Shown here: positions 15,954 through 23,858 of the stretch, piece by piece
Position numbering within the stretch: the first letter of the stretch is position 1
Layout: every line of letters starts with the position of its first letter
Assembly (NCBI RefSeq): GCF_947626835.1
Contig: NZ_CANQTS010000021.1
Coordinates: 1 to 40,394, forward strand
Length of the DNA stretch: 40,394 bases
Direction of reading: 5' to 3'
From: an uncultured Acinetobacter sp.
GTDB lineage: Bacteria; Pseudomonadota; Gammaproteobacteria; Pseudomonadales; Moraxellaceae
The notes under the pieces: model-generated
The model's input: only the letters and a program-made list of their open reading frames with translations
The model's database searches: none
Told to the model about the DNA's origin: nothing
Position numbers and translations under genes: made by a program

Positions 15954-17120
15954 ATGAAACGAGTCATTTTACCCGCCCGTGATGATTGGCAAGCGCAGCA
16001 TCGTGCTATTGGTTTTGATTATTTTGACTTGGCTTCACGTGATGGCTCGATGTATTGGTCAGAAGGTGTAGCCTACGAGTTTAGTTTAAAAGAAATTGAA
16101 CGTCTTGAAGATGCCAGCAATGAACTGCATGCCATGTGTTTAGACGTTGTGGCAGATTTGGTCAAACGTGGCAACTATCCTGATTATTTTCATCTTCCGC
16201 GCGCAGCAATTGCTTGTATTGAAGACTCTTGGCGTAAACAAAGCCCAATGTTGTATGGTCGTTTTGATTTTGCTTATGATGGTCAAAACATCAAAATGCT
16301 AGAATACAATGCCGATACCCCTACAGGCTTATTAGAAGCCTCTGTGGCGCAGTGGCATTGGTTAGAACAAGTGGCCCATATTCCCAATCGCAATCAATTT
16401 AATAGTATTCACGAAGCTTTAATTGCACGCTGGCAACAGTTATATGTGCAAGGGCAGCATGTACATTTTACCGCCTGCCAAACAGCAGGTCGTGAAGATT
16501 GGGGTAATTTAGAATACTTAATGGACACTGCTTTTCAAGCCGGCTTAAATGTTCATGAATTGTCTATTGAAAATATGGGTTGGGATGAACGCAATTTTGT
16601 AGATTTAGCCGAACTACCTATCTCGCATTTGTTTAAGCTTTATCCTTGGGAGTGGCTATGGCAAGAAGAATTTGGTGCTTTTATTCGACCTGATGTTGAC
16701 ATAGATTGGATTGAACCGTGTTGGAAAATGCTATTATCCAATAAAGCCATTTTAGTGGAATTATGGCAACGTCATCCACATCATCCATTGCTGGCAGAAA
16801 CCCATGTCTATGATCCCAAGCAAAATTATCAAGGCAAATGGGCACGTAAACCCATCTTATCGCGTGAAGGTGCCAATATTCATATTGTGCAAAATAACCT
16901 AGATTGTGGTGCAGCATCGGGTAGTTTTCATTTTGCCGAATATGACCAAGCTGGTTATGTTATGCAGCGTTGGGTAAAAACCCCATTGCATGATGGCATG
17001 TTACCGACTTTGGGTTTATGGATGGTCGGAGATGAATGTCACGGCATGTCATTACGTGAAGATGTGTTTGATGTGATTGGCAACGACGCACATTTTGCAG
17101 CGCATTATTTTGTGGAATAA
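15954..17120 (+). CDS. ygiC: Glutathionylspermidine synthase-family ATP-grasp protein, YgiC type
   Basis: The 388-residue protein aligns end to end with E. coli YgiC: DDWQAQHRAIGFDY at the start, LEYNADTPTGLLEA near 118, FKLYPWEW near 225, the WARKPILSREGANI ATP-binding block near 302 and a final HYFVE. It has the C-terminal ATP-grasp ligase fold of glutathionylspermidine synthase but lacks the amidase half. YgiC-type proteins have not been shown to make glutathionylspermidine; ligation of an amine to a peptide or protein is an inference. GGAGG precedes the start, overlapping the end of the ygiB-like gene. Confidence 0.92.
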   Translation: MKRVILPARDDWQAQHRAIGFDYFDLASRDGSMYWSEGVAYEFSLKEIERLEDASNELHAMCLDVVADLVKRGNYPDYFHLPRAAIACIEDSWRKQSPMLYGRFDFAYDGQNIKMLEYNADTPTGLLEASVAQWHWLEQVAHIPNRNQFNSIHEALIARWQQLYVQGQHVHFTACQTAGREDWGNLEYLMDTAFQAGLNVHELSIENMGWDERNFVDLAELPISHLFKLYPWEWLWQEEFGAFIRPDVDIDWIEPCWKMLLSNKAILVELWQRHPHHPLLAETHVYDPKQNYQGKWARKPILSREGANIHIVQNNLDCGAASGSFHFAEYDQAGYVMQRWVKTPLHDGMLPTLGLWMVGDECHGMSLREDVFDVIGNDAHFAAHYFVE

Positions 17121-17146
17121 AAAAGTGGCTAAAGCCACTTTTTTTA
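17121..17146. terminator. Bidirectional terminator
   Basis: AAAAGTGGCT (17121-17130), loop AA, AGCCACTTTT (17133-17142). It ends ygiC rightward and the membrane-protein gene leftward. Confidence 0.9.
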
Positions 17147-17617
17147 AATGGTATGTGCAGCAACACGGCGCATATAAAATACTAAACGGGTAAAAAATAA
17201 AATTTGTAAAAATACAGTAAAGGCTGAAATTGCCCATTCATACCACGCATCAAAAGCTGTGCCTTCTAGGTTTAAAGCAAAATATAAGCTTAATAAGATC
17301 GCGCCAAACACAATCCCTGCAACCGTGGTCTGCACCAAAATTGGAAAGGACAATGCCGTGATACGCCCCATAAAGTGCTCACCTTGATCGCCACCATTGG
17401 CACGATAAGCAGCTTGAATACCCAGTGCCATAATCACTAAAGTGACCAAGCCTTCAACTGCAATTACATTGACATTAAAATATGGTGAATACATACCGTA
17501 GTAATACACCACAGACACCAATAAAGCGGTCATGAGATAATAATTTTTATAATGCTTTTTCTCTAAGGTATTGGCAGAGAGTTCATGGGCGAGTGCTTTG
17601 GTCTTCCAAAAGTACAT
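17144..17617 (-). CDS. Four-helix inner-membrane protein of unknown function
   Basis: Not recognised. The 157-residue product has a charged N-terminus (FWKTKALAHEL) and about four hydrophobic segments near residues 27-45, 52-70, 90-115 and 128-148. A loop with YRANGGDQGEHFMGR between the second and third is the most polar and distinctive part. No Cys pairs, metal site or enzyme motif is visible. It is convergent with ygiC and divergent from the Rieske gene, so context gives little help. Confidence 0.8.
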   Translation of the reverse strand: MYFWKTKALAHELSANTLEKKHYKNYYLMTALLVSVVYYYGMYSPYFNVNVIAVEGLVTLVIMALGIQAAYRANGGDQGEHFMGRITALSFPILVQTTVAGIVFGAILLSLYFALNLEGTAFDAWYEWAISAFTVFLQILFFTRLVFYMRRVAAHTI

Positions 17618-17755
17618 AGAGATCTTGGCTCAAATTTGATTAATTTTCACACTTTACGCACTTGCGCTCAAAAGATAAAGGGCAAAAGTTGCCTTTTCAT
17701 TTGGCAAAGAATTTGCATCTAGATAATGGTCATCATTTTATTTAAGAAGTCCATT

Positions 17756-18814
17756 ATGAATGCCATCATCCCAACCTTGCAGCCTTTTGATCAACCATGT
17801 CACAGTCAATTTGATGCTGCTGATTGGCAAATTTTAGCGCAGCATTGGTATCCTGTAGCGCGTGTAGAAGACGTTAGCATGCAACCACAACGCGTCACGC
17901 TGCTTGATGTGAATATGGCGCTGTATCAAACTCAAAGTGGTGCTATTCACTTAGTACGCGATATTTGTCCACATCGCGGTGTACCATTAAGTAAAGGGTG
18001 GGTTAAAGATGAAAATATTATCTGTCCTTATCATGGGCTGCATTATGGTGCTGATGGTCAATGCAATAAAATTCCTGCTCAGCCTGATTTAAAAAAAATT
18101 TCAGAGCGTTTTCGTTTAACTAAATTTCCTGTACTTGAACGTTATGGCTTAATTTGGACCAGTCTTTTTGCTCGTGATGTACAAAGTGCCAATATTGCTG
18201 TGCTAGACACGTGGCAACAGCCCGAACATCAAGCGATTTTGCCACCTTTTGTTGATATTGCAGGTTCTAGTGGCCGCCAACTTGAAGGTTTTATTGATGT
18301 GGCACATTTTGCTTGGGTACACCATCAAGCTTTTGCACAACGTGAGCAAGCTGTGGTGCCAAAGTATCACACTGAACGTACCTATTATGGTTTAAAAAGT
18401 GTCTATGTGAGTGAGGTGAGTAACTATCCACACGGTTTACAACATCTTGCACCTGAGGGTTTTAAATGGACACGTACCTTTGAAGTTTATCCACCATTTA
18501 GTGCCGTTTTAACTGTAGATTTTCCCAACAATGGCGTACTAAAAATCTTAAATGCATGTTGCCCTGTATCACACAATAAAACTCGTTTGTTTGTGCCACT
18601 CACGCGTAACTTTGACCAAACTGGGGATTTACAAGCAGTCCATGATTTTAATGCACAGATTTTTGCTGAAGATCAAGCCATGGTCGAGGCACAAAAACCA
18701 GAGGAATTACCACTCGATTTAATGATGGAAGCGCATTTTGAAGCCGACCGTTCATCGACCATGTATCGCCGTATTTTGGCAGAATGGGGACTGAGTAAAC
18801 GTTATACAGTTTAA
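17756..18814 (+). CDS. Rieske non-haem iron oxygenase, alpha subunit
   Basis: Uses O2 and reductant to hydroxylate or demethylate a ring substrate. Start 17756 (MNAIIPTLQPF) has AAGAAG 6 bases upstream. The 352-residue protein has the Rieske cluster CPHRG, 14 residues, CPYHG (about residues 75-97), and the mononuclear iron site DVAHFAWVHH (D-x2-H-x4-H, about residues 181-190), so both centres look intact. No beta subunit or reductase is adjacent; electrons must come from elsewhere. Guanine deaminase starts 52 bases downstream in the same direction, suggesting a purine-like substrate (inference only). VanA- or NdmA-like O/N-demethylases are other possible relatives. Confidence 0.88.
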   Translation: MNAIIPTLQPFDQPCHSQFDAADWQILAQHWYPVARVEDVSMQPQRVTLLDVNMALYQTQSGAIHLVRDICPHRGVPLSKGWVKDENIICPYHGLHYGADGQCNKIPAQPDLKKISERFRLTKFPVLERYGLIWTSLFARDVQSANIAVLDTWQQPEHQAILPPFVDIAGSSGRQLEGFIDVAHFAWVHHQAFAQREQAVVPKYHTERTYYGLKSVYVSEVSNYPHGLQHLAPEGFKWTRTFEVYPPFSAVLTVDFPNNGVLKILNACCPVSHNKTRLFVPLTRNFDQTGDLQAVHDFNAQIFAEDQAMVEAQKPEELPLDLMMEAHFEADRSSTMYRRILAEWGLSKRYTV

Positions 18815-18866
18815 GCTATTTATATTGGGTACAATCAATTGAAAAAATAAAACTCGCAGGTTAAAA

Positions 18867-20192
18867 ATGTCTTCTGTAGTTGCAATGACAGCGATTCGTG
18901 GTCGCTTTCTTGATATTAAGAATACAGTTGCCCAAGCACGTGAAATTCACGACCAAGTGCGATATGTAGAAGATGGTTTACTCATCACAAAAAATGGTCA
19001 GATTGATTATTTTGGTTCATGGCAAGCAGGGCAGCATTTAATTGGCCCAGATGTTAAAGTTGAACATTACCCCGAACAATTGATTGTACCGGGCTTTATT
19101 GATACGCATATTCATTTTCCACAAACTGAAATGATTGGTGCTTATGGTGAGCAACTACTTGAATGGCTCAATACTTATACCTTCCCAACAGAATTGCAGT
19201 TTAAAGATGCCGAATATTCTAAACAAATTGCGCAATTTTTTATTCAAGAATTACTTAAAAATGGCACCACTACAGCTTTAGTCTTTGCCACAGTACATCC
19301 TGAATCGGTCAACGCTTTATTTGAAGCTGCAACTGCTCAAAACATGCGTATGATTGCTGGTAAAGTGCTGATGGATCGTCACGCACCAGAAAACCTGTGT
19401 GATACAGCGCAAACGGGCTATTATGATTCAAAAACATTAATTGAAAAATGGCATGGGAAAGGACGTAATTTATATGCAATTACCCCACGTTTTGCACCCA
19501 CATCAACCCAAGAGCAACTCAGCAAAGCAGGGCAATTAAAAGCTGAATATCCTGATGTATACGTACACACACATTTAAGTGAGAATAAAAATGAAATTGC
19601 TTGGGTAAAAGAATTATTTCCTGAGCAAAATGGCTATTTAGATGTCTATCATCATTTTGGCTTAACGGGTTCAAAATCAGTGTTTGCCCATTGCGTACAT
19701 TTAGAAGAACATGAATGGCAATGTATGCATGATACCGATTCTGCAATTGCCTTTTGCCCAACCTCTAATCTATTTTTAGGCAGTGGCTTATTTCCATTGC
19801 ATACAGCATGGGAAAAACAAGTCAAAGTTGGTTTAGGGAGTGATGTTGGTGCAGGTACTTCATTTAACCAACTACAAACCTTAAACGAAGCCTATAAAGT
19901 GCAGCAATTACAAGGCAATAAACTCTCTGCTTTTGAAGCCCTGTATCACGCCACCTTAGGCAGTGCCAAAGCTTTAAGTTTAGAAGACAAATTAGGTAAC
20001 TTTAATTTGGGTAAAGAAGCTGATTTTGTGGTACTGGATTTAAATGCCACCGCGCTACAGCGTTTGCGTCAAAGCCGTGCCAAAAATATTGAGGACGCTT
20101 TATTTGCACTCATCACCATGGGCGATGATCGTAATATTGCCGCCACTTATGTGTTTGGTGAATGCGTGTATCATCAGTCTTCAACAAAATAA
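18867..20192 (+). CDS. guaD: Guanine deaminase
   Basis: Hydrolyses guanine to xanthine and ammonia. The 441-residue amidohydrolase shows PGFIDTHIHFPQTEMIGAYG near residues 73-92 with the zinc His pair, VHTHLSENKNEI near 232, FAHCVHLEEHE near 272, and the GLGSDVGAGTSFNQLQTLNE block near 320 with the metal Asp; all are diagnostic of the guanine deaminase branch. Length matches the family. It probably shares a transcript with the Rieske gene, and hpt, which salvages hypoxanthine and guanine, follows behind a terminator. Confidence 0.96.
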   Translation: MSSVVAMTAIRGRFLDIKNTVAQAREIHDQVRYVEDGLLITKNGQIDYFGSWQAGQHLIGPDVKVEHYPEQLIVPGFIDTHIHFPQTEMIGAYGEQLLEWLNTYTFPTELQFKDAEYSKQIAQFFIQELLKNGTTTALVFATVHPESVNALFEAATAQNMRMIAGKVLMDRHAPENLCDTAQTGYYDSKTLIEKWHGKGRNLYAITPRFAPTSTQEQLSKAGQLKAEYPDVYVHTHLSENKNEIAWVKELFPEQNGYLDVYHHFGLTGSKSVFAHCVHLEEHEWQCMHDTDSAIAFCPTSNLFLGSGLFPLHTAWEKQVKVGLGSDVGAGTSFNQLQTLNEAYKVQQLQGNKLSAFEALYHATLGSAKALSLEDKLGNFNLGKEADFVVLDLNATALQRLRQSRAKNIEDALFALITMGDDRNIAATYVFGECVYHQSSTK

Positions 20193-20283
20193 GTGTCAAG
20201 TTTGCATAGTTTTGGTTTACATTTTCAACACTAAAACGGATGCAACAACGCGTAAGATGTTTTAAAATTAGTACATGTTTTGG

Positions 20284-20308
20284 GGTGTTGCAGGTCAACA
20301 CCTTTTTT
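20284..20308 (+). terminator. Terminator between guaD and hpt
   Basis: GGTGTTG (20284-20290), loop CAGGT, CAACACC (20296-20302), then T6. It ends only about 30 bases before the hpt start, so it either ends guaD or attenuates hpt from an upstream promoter. Confidence 0.8.
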
Positions 20309-20337
20309 ATTTTTTATACTTTTTTAGGTATCTACCC

Positions 20338-20865
20338 ATGTCTGTTGAAATGAATGTTATGATTTCGGCCGAAGAAATCCAAGCGAAAGTTCAAGAACTT
20401 GGCGCACAAATTAATGCTCACTATGCCAATAGTGACAAAGAATTGGTTTTAATTGGTTTATTACGTGGTTCAGTGATTTTTATGGCGGACTTGTGCCGTA
20501 CTATTACTAAGCCACACGAACTTGATTTTATGACTGTGTCGAGCTACGGCGGTGGTACAGTATCAAGCCGTGATGTAAAAATCTTAAAAGATTTAGACGG
20601 CGAAATCCGCGGCAAAGATGTATTAGTAATTGAAGATATTATTGATTCAGGCAATACCTTAAGCAAAGTATTAGAAATTTTACAAACTCGTGAGCCAAAC
20701 TCAATTGAGTTATGTACTTTAGTGAGCAAACCTTCGCGCCGTGAAATCGAGCTTGATGTACGTTTCTTAGGTTTTGAAGTGGAAGATAAATTTATTGTCG
20801 GTTATGGTTTAGACTACGACCAAAAATACCGTCATATCCCATTTATTGGTGAAATTGGTTTATAA
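20338..20865 (+). CDS. hpt: Hypoxanthine phosphoribosyltransferase
   Basis: Converts hypoxanthine or guanine plus PRPP to IMP or GMP. The start at 20338 (MSVEMNVMISAEEIQ) fits the family; the frame runs 21 codons further upstream, but that stretch is the terminator hairpin and encodes an unlikely aromatic run. The 175-residue protein has LIGLLRGSVIFMADL near 37, the flexible-loop SSYGG, the PRPP motif VLVIEDIIDSGNTL near 98 and the C-terminal base-recognition region with VGYGLDY. Length is normal. Confidence 0.96.
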   Translation: MSVEMNVMISAEEIQAKVQELGAQINAHYANSDKELVLIGLLRGSVIFMADLCRTITKPHELDFMTVSSYGGGTVSSRDVKILKDLDGEIRGKDVLVIEDIIDSGNTLSKVLEILQTREPNSIELCTLVSKPSRREIELDVRFLGFEVEDKFIVGYGLDYDQKYRHIPFIGEIGL

Positions 20866-20890
20866 GTTTGTATTAAAACTAAACCTATTG

Positions 20891-20916
20891 AAAAGTGGCC
20901 GAAGGCCACTTTTTTT
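20891..20916 (+). terminator. hpt intrinsic terminator
   Basis: AAAAGTGGCC (20891-20900), loop GAA, GGCCACTTTT (20904-20913), then T-run. Confidence 0.93.
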
Positions 20917-21049
20917 ATTTTTTTAAAGCCCCATGCTGCACAAAAAAGCAACATTTTTTAGCTAAACTGCGCTTTAGTCAAAGAGTTGAATCCATAATGA
21001 TAGATTCATAACACATTACGACAACCCTTCATTGAAGAGGAGATAAGCT

Positions 21050-21301
21050 ATGTGGTCACTTATTGTTGCGATTGTCATTGGTTTTATTGCAGGTTTGATT
21101 GCGCGTGCTCTCCATCCCGGGAATGATAAAGCAGGTTTTGTCATGACCACGGTTCTTGGGATCGCAGGTTCTTTATTAGCTACTTATGGCGGTCGGTTAC
21201 TCGGTCTTTATGGTGAAAATTCAGCAGCTGGCTTTATTGCCTCTATCATTGGTGCAATTATTATCTTGTTTATTTACAATATACTCAGCAAAAAAGCTTA
21301 A
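21050..21301 (+). CDS. GlsB/YeaQ/YmgE-family small membrane protein
   Basis: An 83-residue protein with three hydrophobic helices separated by short loops. IGFIAGLIARALHPG at the start, GFVMTTVLGIAGSLLATYGG in the middle and GFIASIIGAIIILFIYN at the end match the transglycosylase-associated (YeaQ/YmgE) family, often stress-induced. GAGGAG is well placed before the ATG. No enzymatic activity is known for the family despite its old name. Monocistronic, with a terminator directly after. Confidence 0.93.
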   Translation: MWSLIVAIVIGFIAGLIARALHPGNDKAGFVMTTVLGIAGSLLATYGGRLLGLYGENSAAGFIASIIGAIIILFIYNILSKKA

Positions 21302-21305
21302 AAAC

Positions 21306-21335
21306 AAAAAAGCCCTGTATACGCAGGGCTTTTTT
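21306..21335. terminator. Bidirectional terminator
   Basis: AGCCCTG (21311-21317) pairs with CAGGGCT (21324-21330), with A5 before and T6 after. It serves the small membrane protein and the leftward dsbC. Confidence 0.92.
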
Positions 21336-21348
21336 AACGCTATACAAC

Positions 21349-22047
21349 TTATAAACCTAATTCACGCCAAATTGCTTCCATTTCATTGGCAGGATAAGCC
21401 CCTAATACACGGTAACCATTGCTAAAAATAATAGCTGGTGTTCCTGCAATTCCTAACTCTTTAGCCAACGCTAAATTAGCGTTCACAGGGTTAGTACAGC
21501 TTTTCTTAGTTTTAGGCTCAATGCCTTTTTCAATCAGTTGTTGCCAAGCATATGCAGGGTCTTGTTCACAATACACTTGCTTAGATGCGGCAACAGATTG
21601 TGATTTAAGCGGTAAAATAAATGTGTAAATCGTGACATCATTGAGTTTTTTTAATTCTACTTCAAGCTGTTTACAATATGGACAATTTGGGTCAGAAAAG
21701 ATCGCCAATTGGCGTTTACCATTACCTCGTACTGATTTAATGGCATTCTTAAGCGGGAGTTTTTTCCAATCAATCGTGTTTTTTTTCACAATCAATTCTT
21801 GTGTTAAGCTTTTTTGATCACTTAAACGCAGCATATTGCCAGCAATCAAATGCTGGGCATCCTCATTTAAATACACCACTTGTCCGTCAAGTTCAGCACT
21901 ATAAATACCACGCATCTCGGTGCTTGCAATATTATTAATCTCTAAATTTGGATAGTTTTTTGCAAGATTTTGCTGTGCTGTATTGATATCTGCCCAACCC
22001 AGACTGCTCAAAGAGAGCAAGATTGCAACCCATATTGTTTTTTGCAT
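21349..22047 (-). CDS. dsbC: Thiol:disulfide isomerase/reductase DsbC family
   Basis: Periplasmic disulfide-bond isomerase kept reduced by DsbD. The ATG at 22047 (MQKTIW) is chosen over a TTG five codons upstream. The 232-residue product has a signal peptide ending around GWA, an N-terminal dimerisation domain (about residues 20-80), the thioredoxin-fold active site SDPNCPYCKQLE near 117-128 and the cis-Pro loop IAGTPAII near 204. A further Cys pair (VYCEQ and KSCTN) matches the structural disulfide of DsbC. DsbG is the alternative, but CPYC and GTPA favour DsbC. Confidence 0.92.
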   Translation of the reverse strand: MQKTIWVAILLSLSSLGWADINTAQQNLAKNYPNLEINNIASTEMRGIYSAELDGQVVYLNEDAQHLIAGNMLRLSDQKSLTQELIVKKNTIDWKKLPLKNAIKSVRGNGKRQLAIFSDPNCPYCKQLEVELKKLNDVTIYTFILPLKSQSVAASKQVYCEQDPAYAWQQLIEKGIEPKTKKSCTNPVNANLALAKELGIAGTPAIIFSNGYRVLGAYPANEMEAIWRELGL

Positions 22048-22154
22048 CTGTAAAGTACTCAAAATTGAGATGTTATCTAGGTCAATATTCTACGCTGTTC
22101 TTGTCTGATTCTAATTTGTGAGTGAATTTTTTTACTCAAATACAACAACCATAA

Positions 22155-22170
22155 AGTTTCACGTGGAACA
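22155..22170. promoter_or_regulatory. parS-like site upstream of dsbC
   Basis: AGTTTCACGTGGAACA: 14 of 16 match the perfect parS consensus and the inner GTTTCACGTGGAAC has the hybrid half-sites known in pseudomonad parS sequences. It lies in non-coding DNA about 4.8 kb left of oriC, so no coding constraint explains it. Confidence 0.82.
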
Positions 22171-22259
22171 TAAAAAAACAAACCAGATTTAATATTTTTC
22201 TTTAAAAACAACAACTTAATTAATTTTTTAGATATGTTGGCTTTTTATATAATTCACCC

Positions 22260-22285
22260 TGTGGATAAAACATGACTTATCAACA
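22260..22285. promoter_or_regulatory. Inverted pair of DnaA boxes
   Basis: A perfect TTATCCACA on the minus strand (22260-22268) faces TTATCAACA (22277-22285, one mismatch) on the plus strand with 8 bases between. They lie 90 bases from the parS-like site in the 359-base gap between dsbC and mnmE. Confidence 0.55.
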
Positions 22286-22367
22286 ACCTTATGAGACTTT
22301 TACACAAGCACTAGTGAATGACTGATGTTTAAGATTCATTTTAGTTTTTATGCAAGCAAGACCTATG

Positions 22368-22394
22368 AAAAAGCCCTCAACATAAGGGCTTTTT
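22368..22394 (-). terminator. Terminator after mnmE
   Basis: AAAAAGCCCT (22368-22377) pairs with AGGGCTTTTT (22385-22394), 13 bases past the mnmE stop. It is near-symmetric and could work both ways. Confidence 0.88.
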
Positions 22395-22406
22395 AACTGA
22401 TTATGT

Positions 22407-23762
22407 CTATTTACCAATACAAAAAGAGCCAAAGATCTTGCCCAATAGATCATCAGCGCTAAAGTCACCGGTAATTTCACCCAAAGCATTTTGTGCTAAG
22501 CGGAGCGATTCTGCAACTAATTCACCTGCGTTATACACAACTAATTGTTCACGAGCTTCTGCAAGATAGTGCTGTGTGCGCTTCATTGCGTCTAGATGGC
22601 GGGTACGCGCAATAAAGGTATCTTCCTCAGGTTGGAAGCCTGCATGTGCTGTCACTGCATCAATAAGCGCCTGTACACCCATCTCTTGCTTAGCTGATAC
22701 CGTAATATGACGGAAACCTTGATAATCACCTAAGTGAGGCATCGCATCTGTTAAATCGCACTTATTGGCAATTAACATTAAACGCTTTGGTTCAAGATGC
22801 TCGGCAAAATACTCTTGTGCCAATTGTAGCGGATCGTCACCTTGGCTTAAGTCATACACCAATAATAATAAATCAGCATTTTCAATTTCTTTGATGGCAC
22901 GGCGAATACCTTCTCTTTCTACAATATCACCAGTTTCACGTAAACCTGCCGTGTCGGTTAGGGTAATTGGTAAACCATTAAGCGTGATTTTTTCGTGTAA
23001 TACATCACGTGTCGTACCAGCAATATCAGTCACAATGGCACGTTCAATCCCTGCCAAAGCATTGAGTAATGATGATTTACCCGCATTGGGCTTACCTGCA
23101 ATCACCACTTGTAAGCCCTCACGTAGTAACTGACCTTGACGCGCTGATTGCTGTACTTCAGTGACAGCAATCGCTACACCATCTAGCAAACTTAAAATTT
23201 TACCATCGGCTAAAAAATCAATTTCTTCTTCAGGGAAGTCAATTGCTGCTTCAACATGTAAACGTAGGTGAATCAGTTGCTCTAAAACACGATTCACTTT
23301 GCTTGAAAATGCACCTTGCAATGAACGTACCGCTGAGCGTGCTGCCGCTTGTGAGGTGGCATCAATTAAGTCGGCAATCGCTTCTGCTTGAACTAAATCG
23401 AGCTTACCATTTTCAAAAGCACGCATCGAAAACTCGCCGGCTTTGGCAGCAATGGCACCCAATTCAAATAAACGCGCCAAAAGGGCATTTTGAATCACAG
23501 GGCCACCATGACCTTGTAGCTCAACCACATCTTCACCAGTAAATGAATGTGGATTAGGGAAGCAAATGGCTAAGCCTTCATCCATGACCTCACCAACGGC
23601 ATCATAGAACTTGCGAAATGCTGCATAACGTGCGCCTGCAAGTGGCTGTTGAGTCAAGCTCTCAGCAATAGCATACGCTTTTGGCCCAGATAGGCGAATG
23701 ACCCCAACACCACCACGCCCCGGTGGTGTGGCAATCGCAGCAATCGTGGTTTGGTTTTGCAT
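22407..23762 (-). CDS. mnmE: tRNA uridine-5-carboxymethylaminomethyl(34) synthesis GTPase MnmE
   Basis: With MnmG it builds the cmnm5 group on wobble uridine 34 of several tRNAs. Start 23762 (MQNQTTIAAIATPPGRGG) has AGGTGA 5 bases upstream; the GTG three codons earlier overlaps that site. The 451-residue protein has the N-terminal formyl-THF-binding domain, a helical domain and an inserted G domain: GKPNAGKSSLLNAL (G1) near 223, DTAGLRET (G3) near 267, NKCD (G4) near 330. It ends with CIGK, the conserved catalytic Cys motif. Last gene of the leftward rpmH-yidC block. mnmG is not adjacent. Confidence 0.98.
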   Translation of the reverse strand: MQNQTTIAAIATPPGRGGVGVIRLSGPKAYAIAESLTQQPLAGARYAAFRKFYDAVGEVMDEGLAICFPNPHSFTGEDVVELQGHGGPVIQNALLARLFELGAIAAKAGEFSMRAFENGKLDLVQAEAIADLIDATSQAAARSAVRSLQGAFSSKVNRVLEQLIHLRLHVEAAIDFPEEEIDFLADGKILSLLDGVAIAVTEVQQSARQGQLLREGLQVVIAGKPNAGKSSLLNALAGIERAIVTDIAGTTRDVLHEKITLNGLPITLTDTAGLRETGDIVEREGIRRAIKEIENADLLLLVYDLSQGDDPLQLAQEYFAEHLEPKRLMLIANKCDLTDAMPHLGDYQGFRHITVSAKQEMGVQALIDAVTAHAGFQPEEDTFIARTRHLDAMKRTQHYLAEAREQLVVYNAGELVAESLRLAQNALGEITGDFSADDLLGKIFGSFCIGK

Positions 23763-23801
23763 AACATTCACCTAAAAATTTTGGATAACAGCACAAATAA
23801 A

Positions 23802-23833
23802 AATCCGCCTAAGATTACCATCTTAAGCGGATT
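23802..23833 (-). terminator. Terminator between yidC and mnmE
   Basis: Read leftward, a 14-bp stem (23820-23833 with 23802-23815, one G-U pair, loop GGTA) followed by TTTTATTTG. It lies 26 bases after yidC, so mnmE expression needs read-through or its own promoter. Confidence 0.78.
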
Positions 23834-23858
23834 AATTCAGCTAGTCAGTCGTGTTGTA

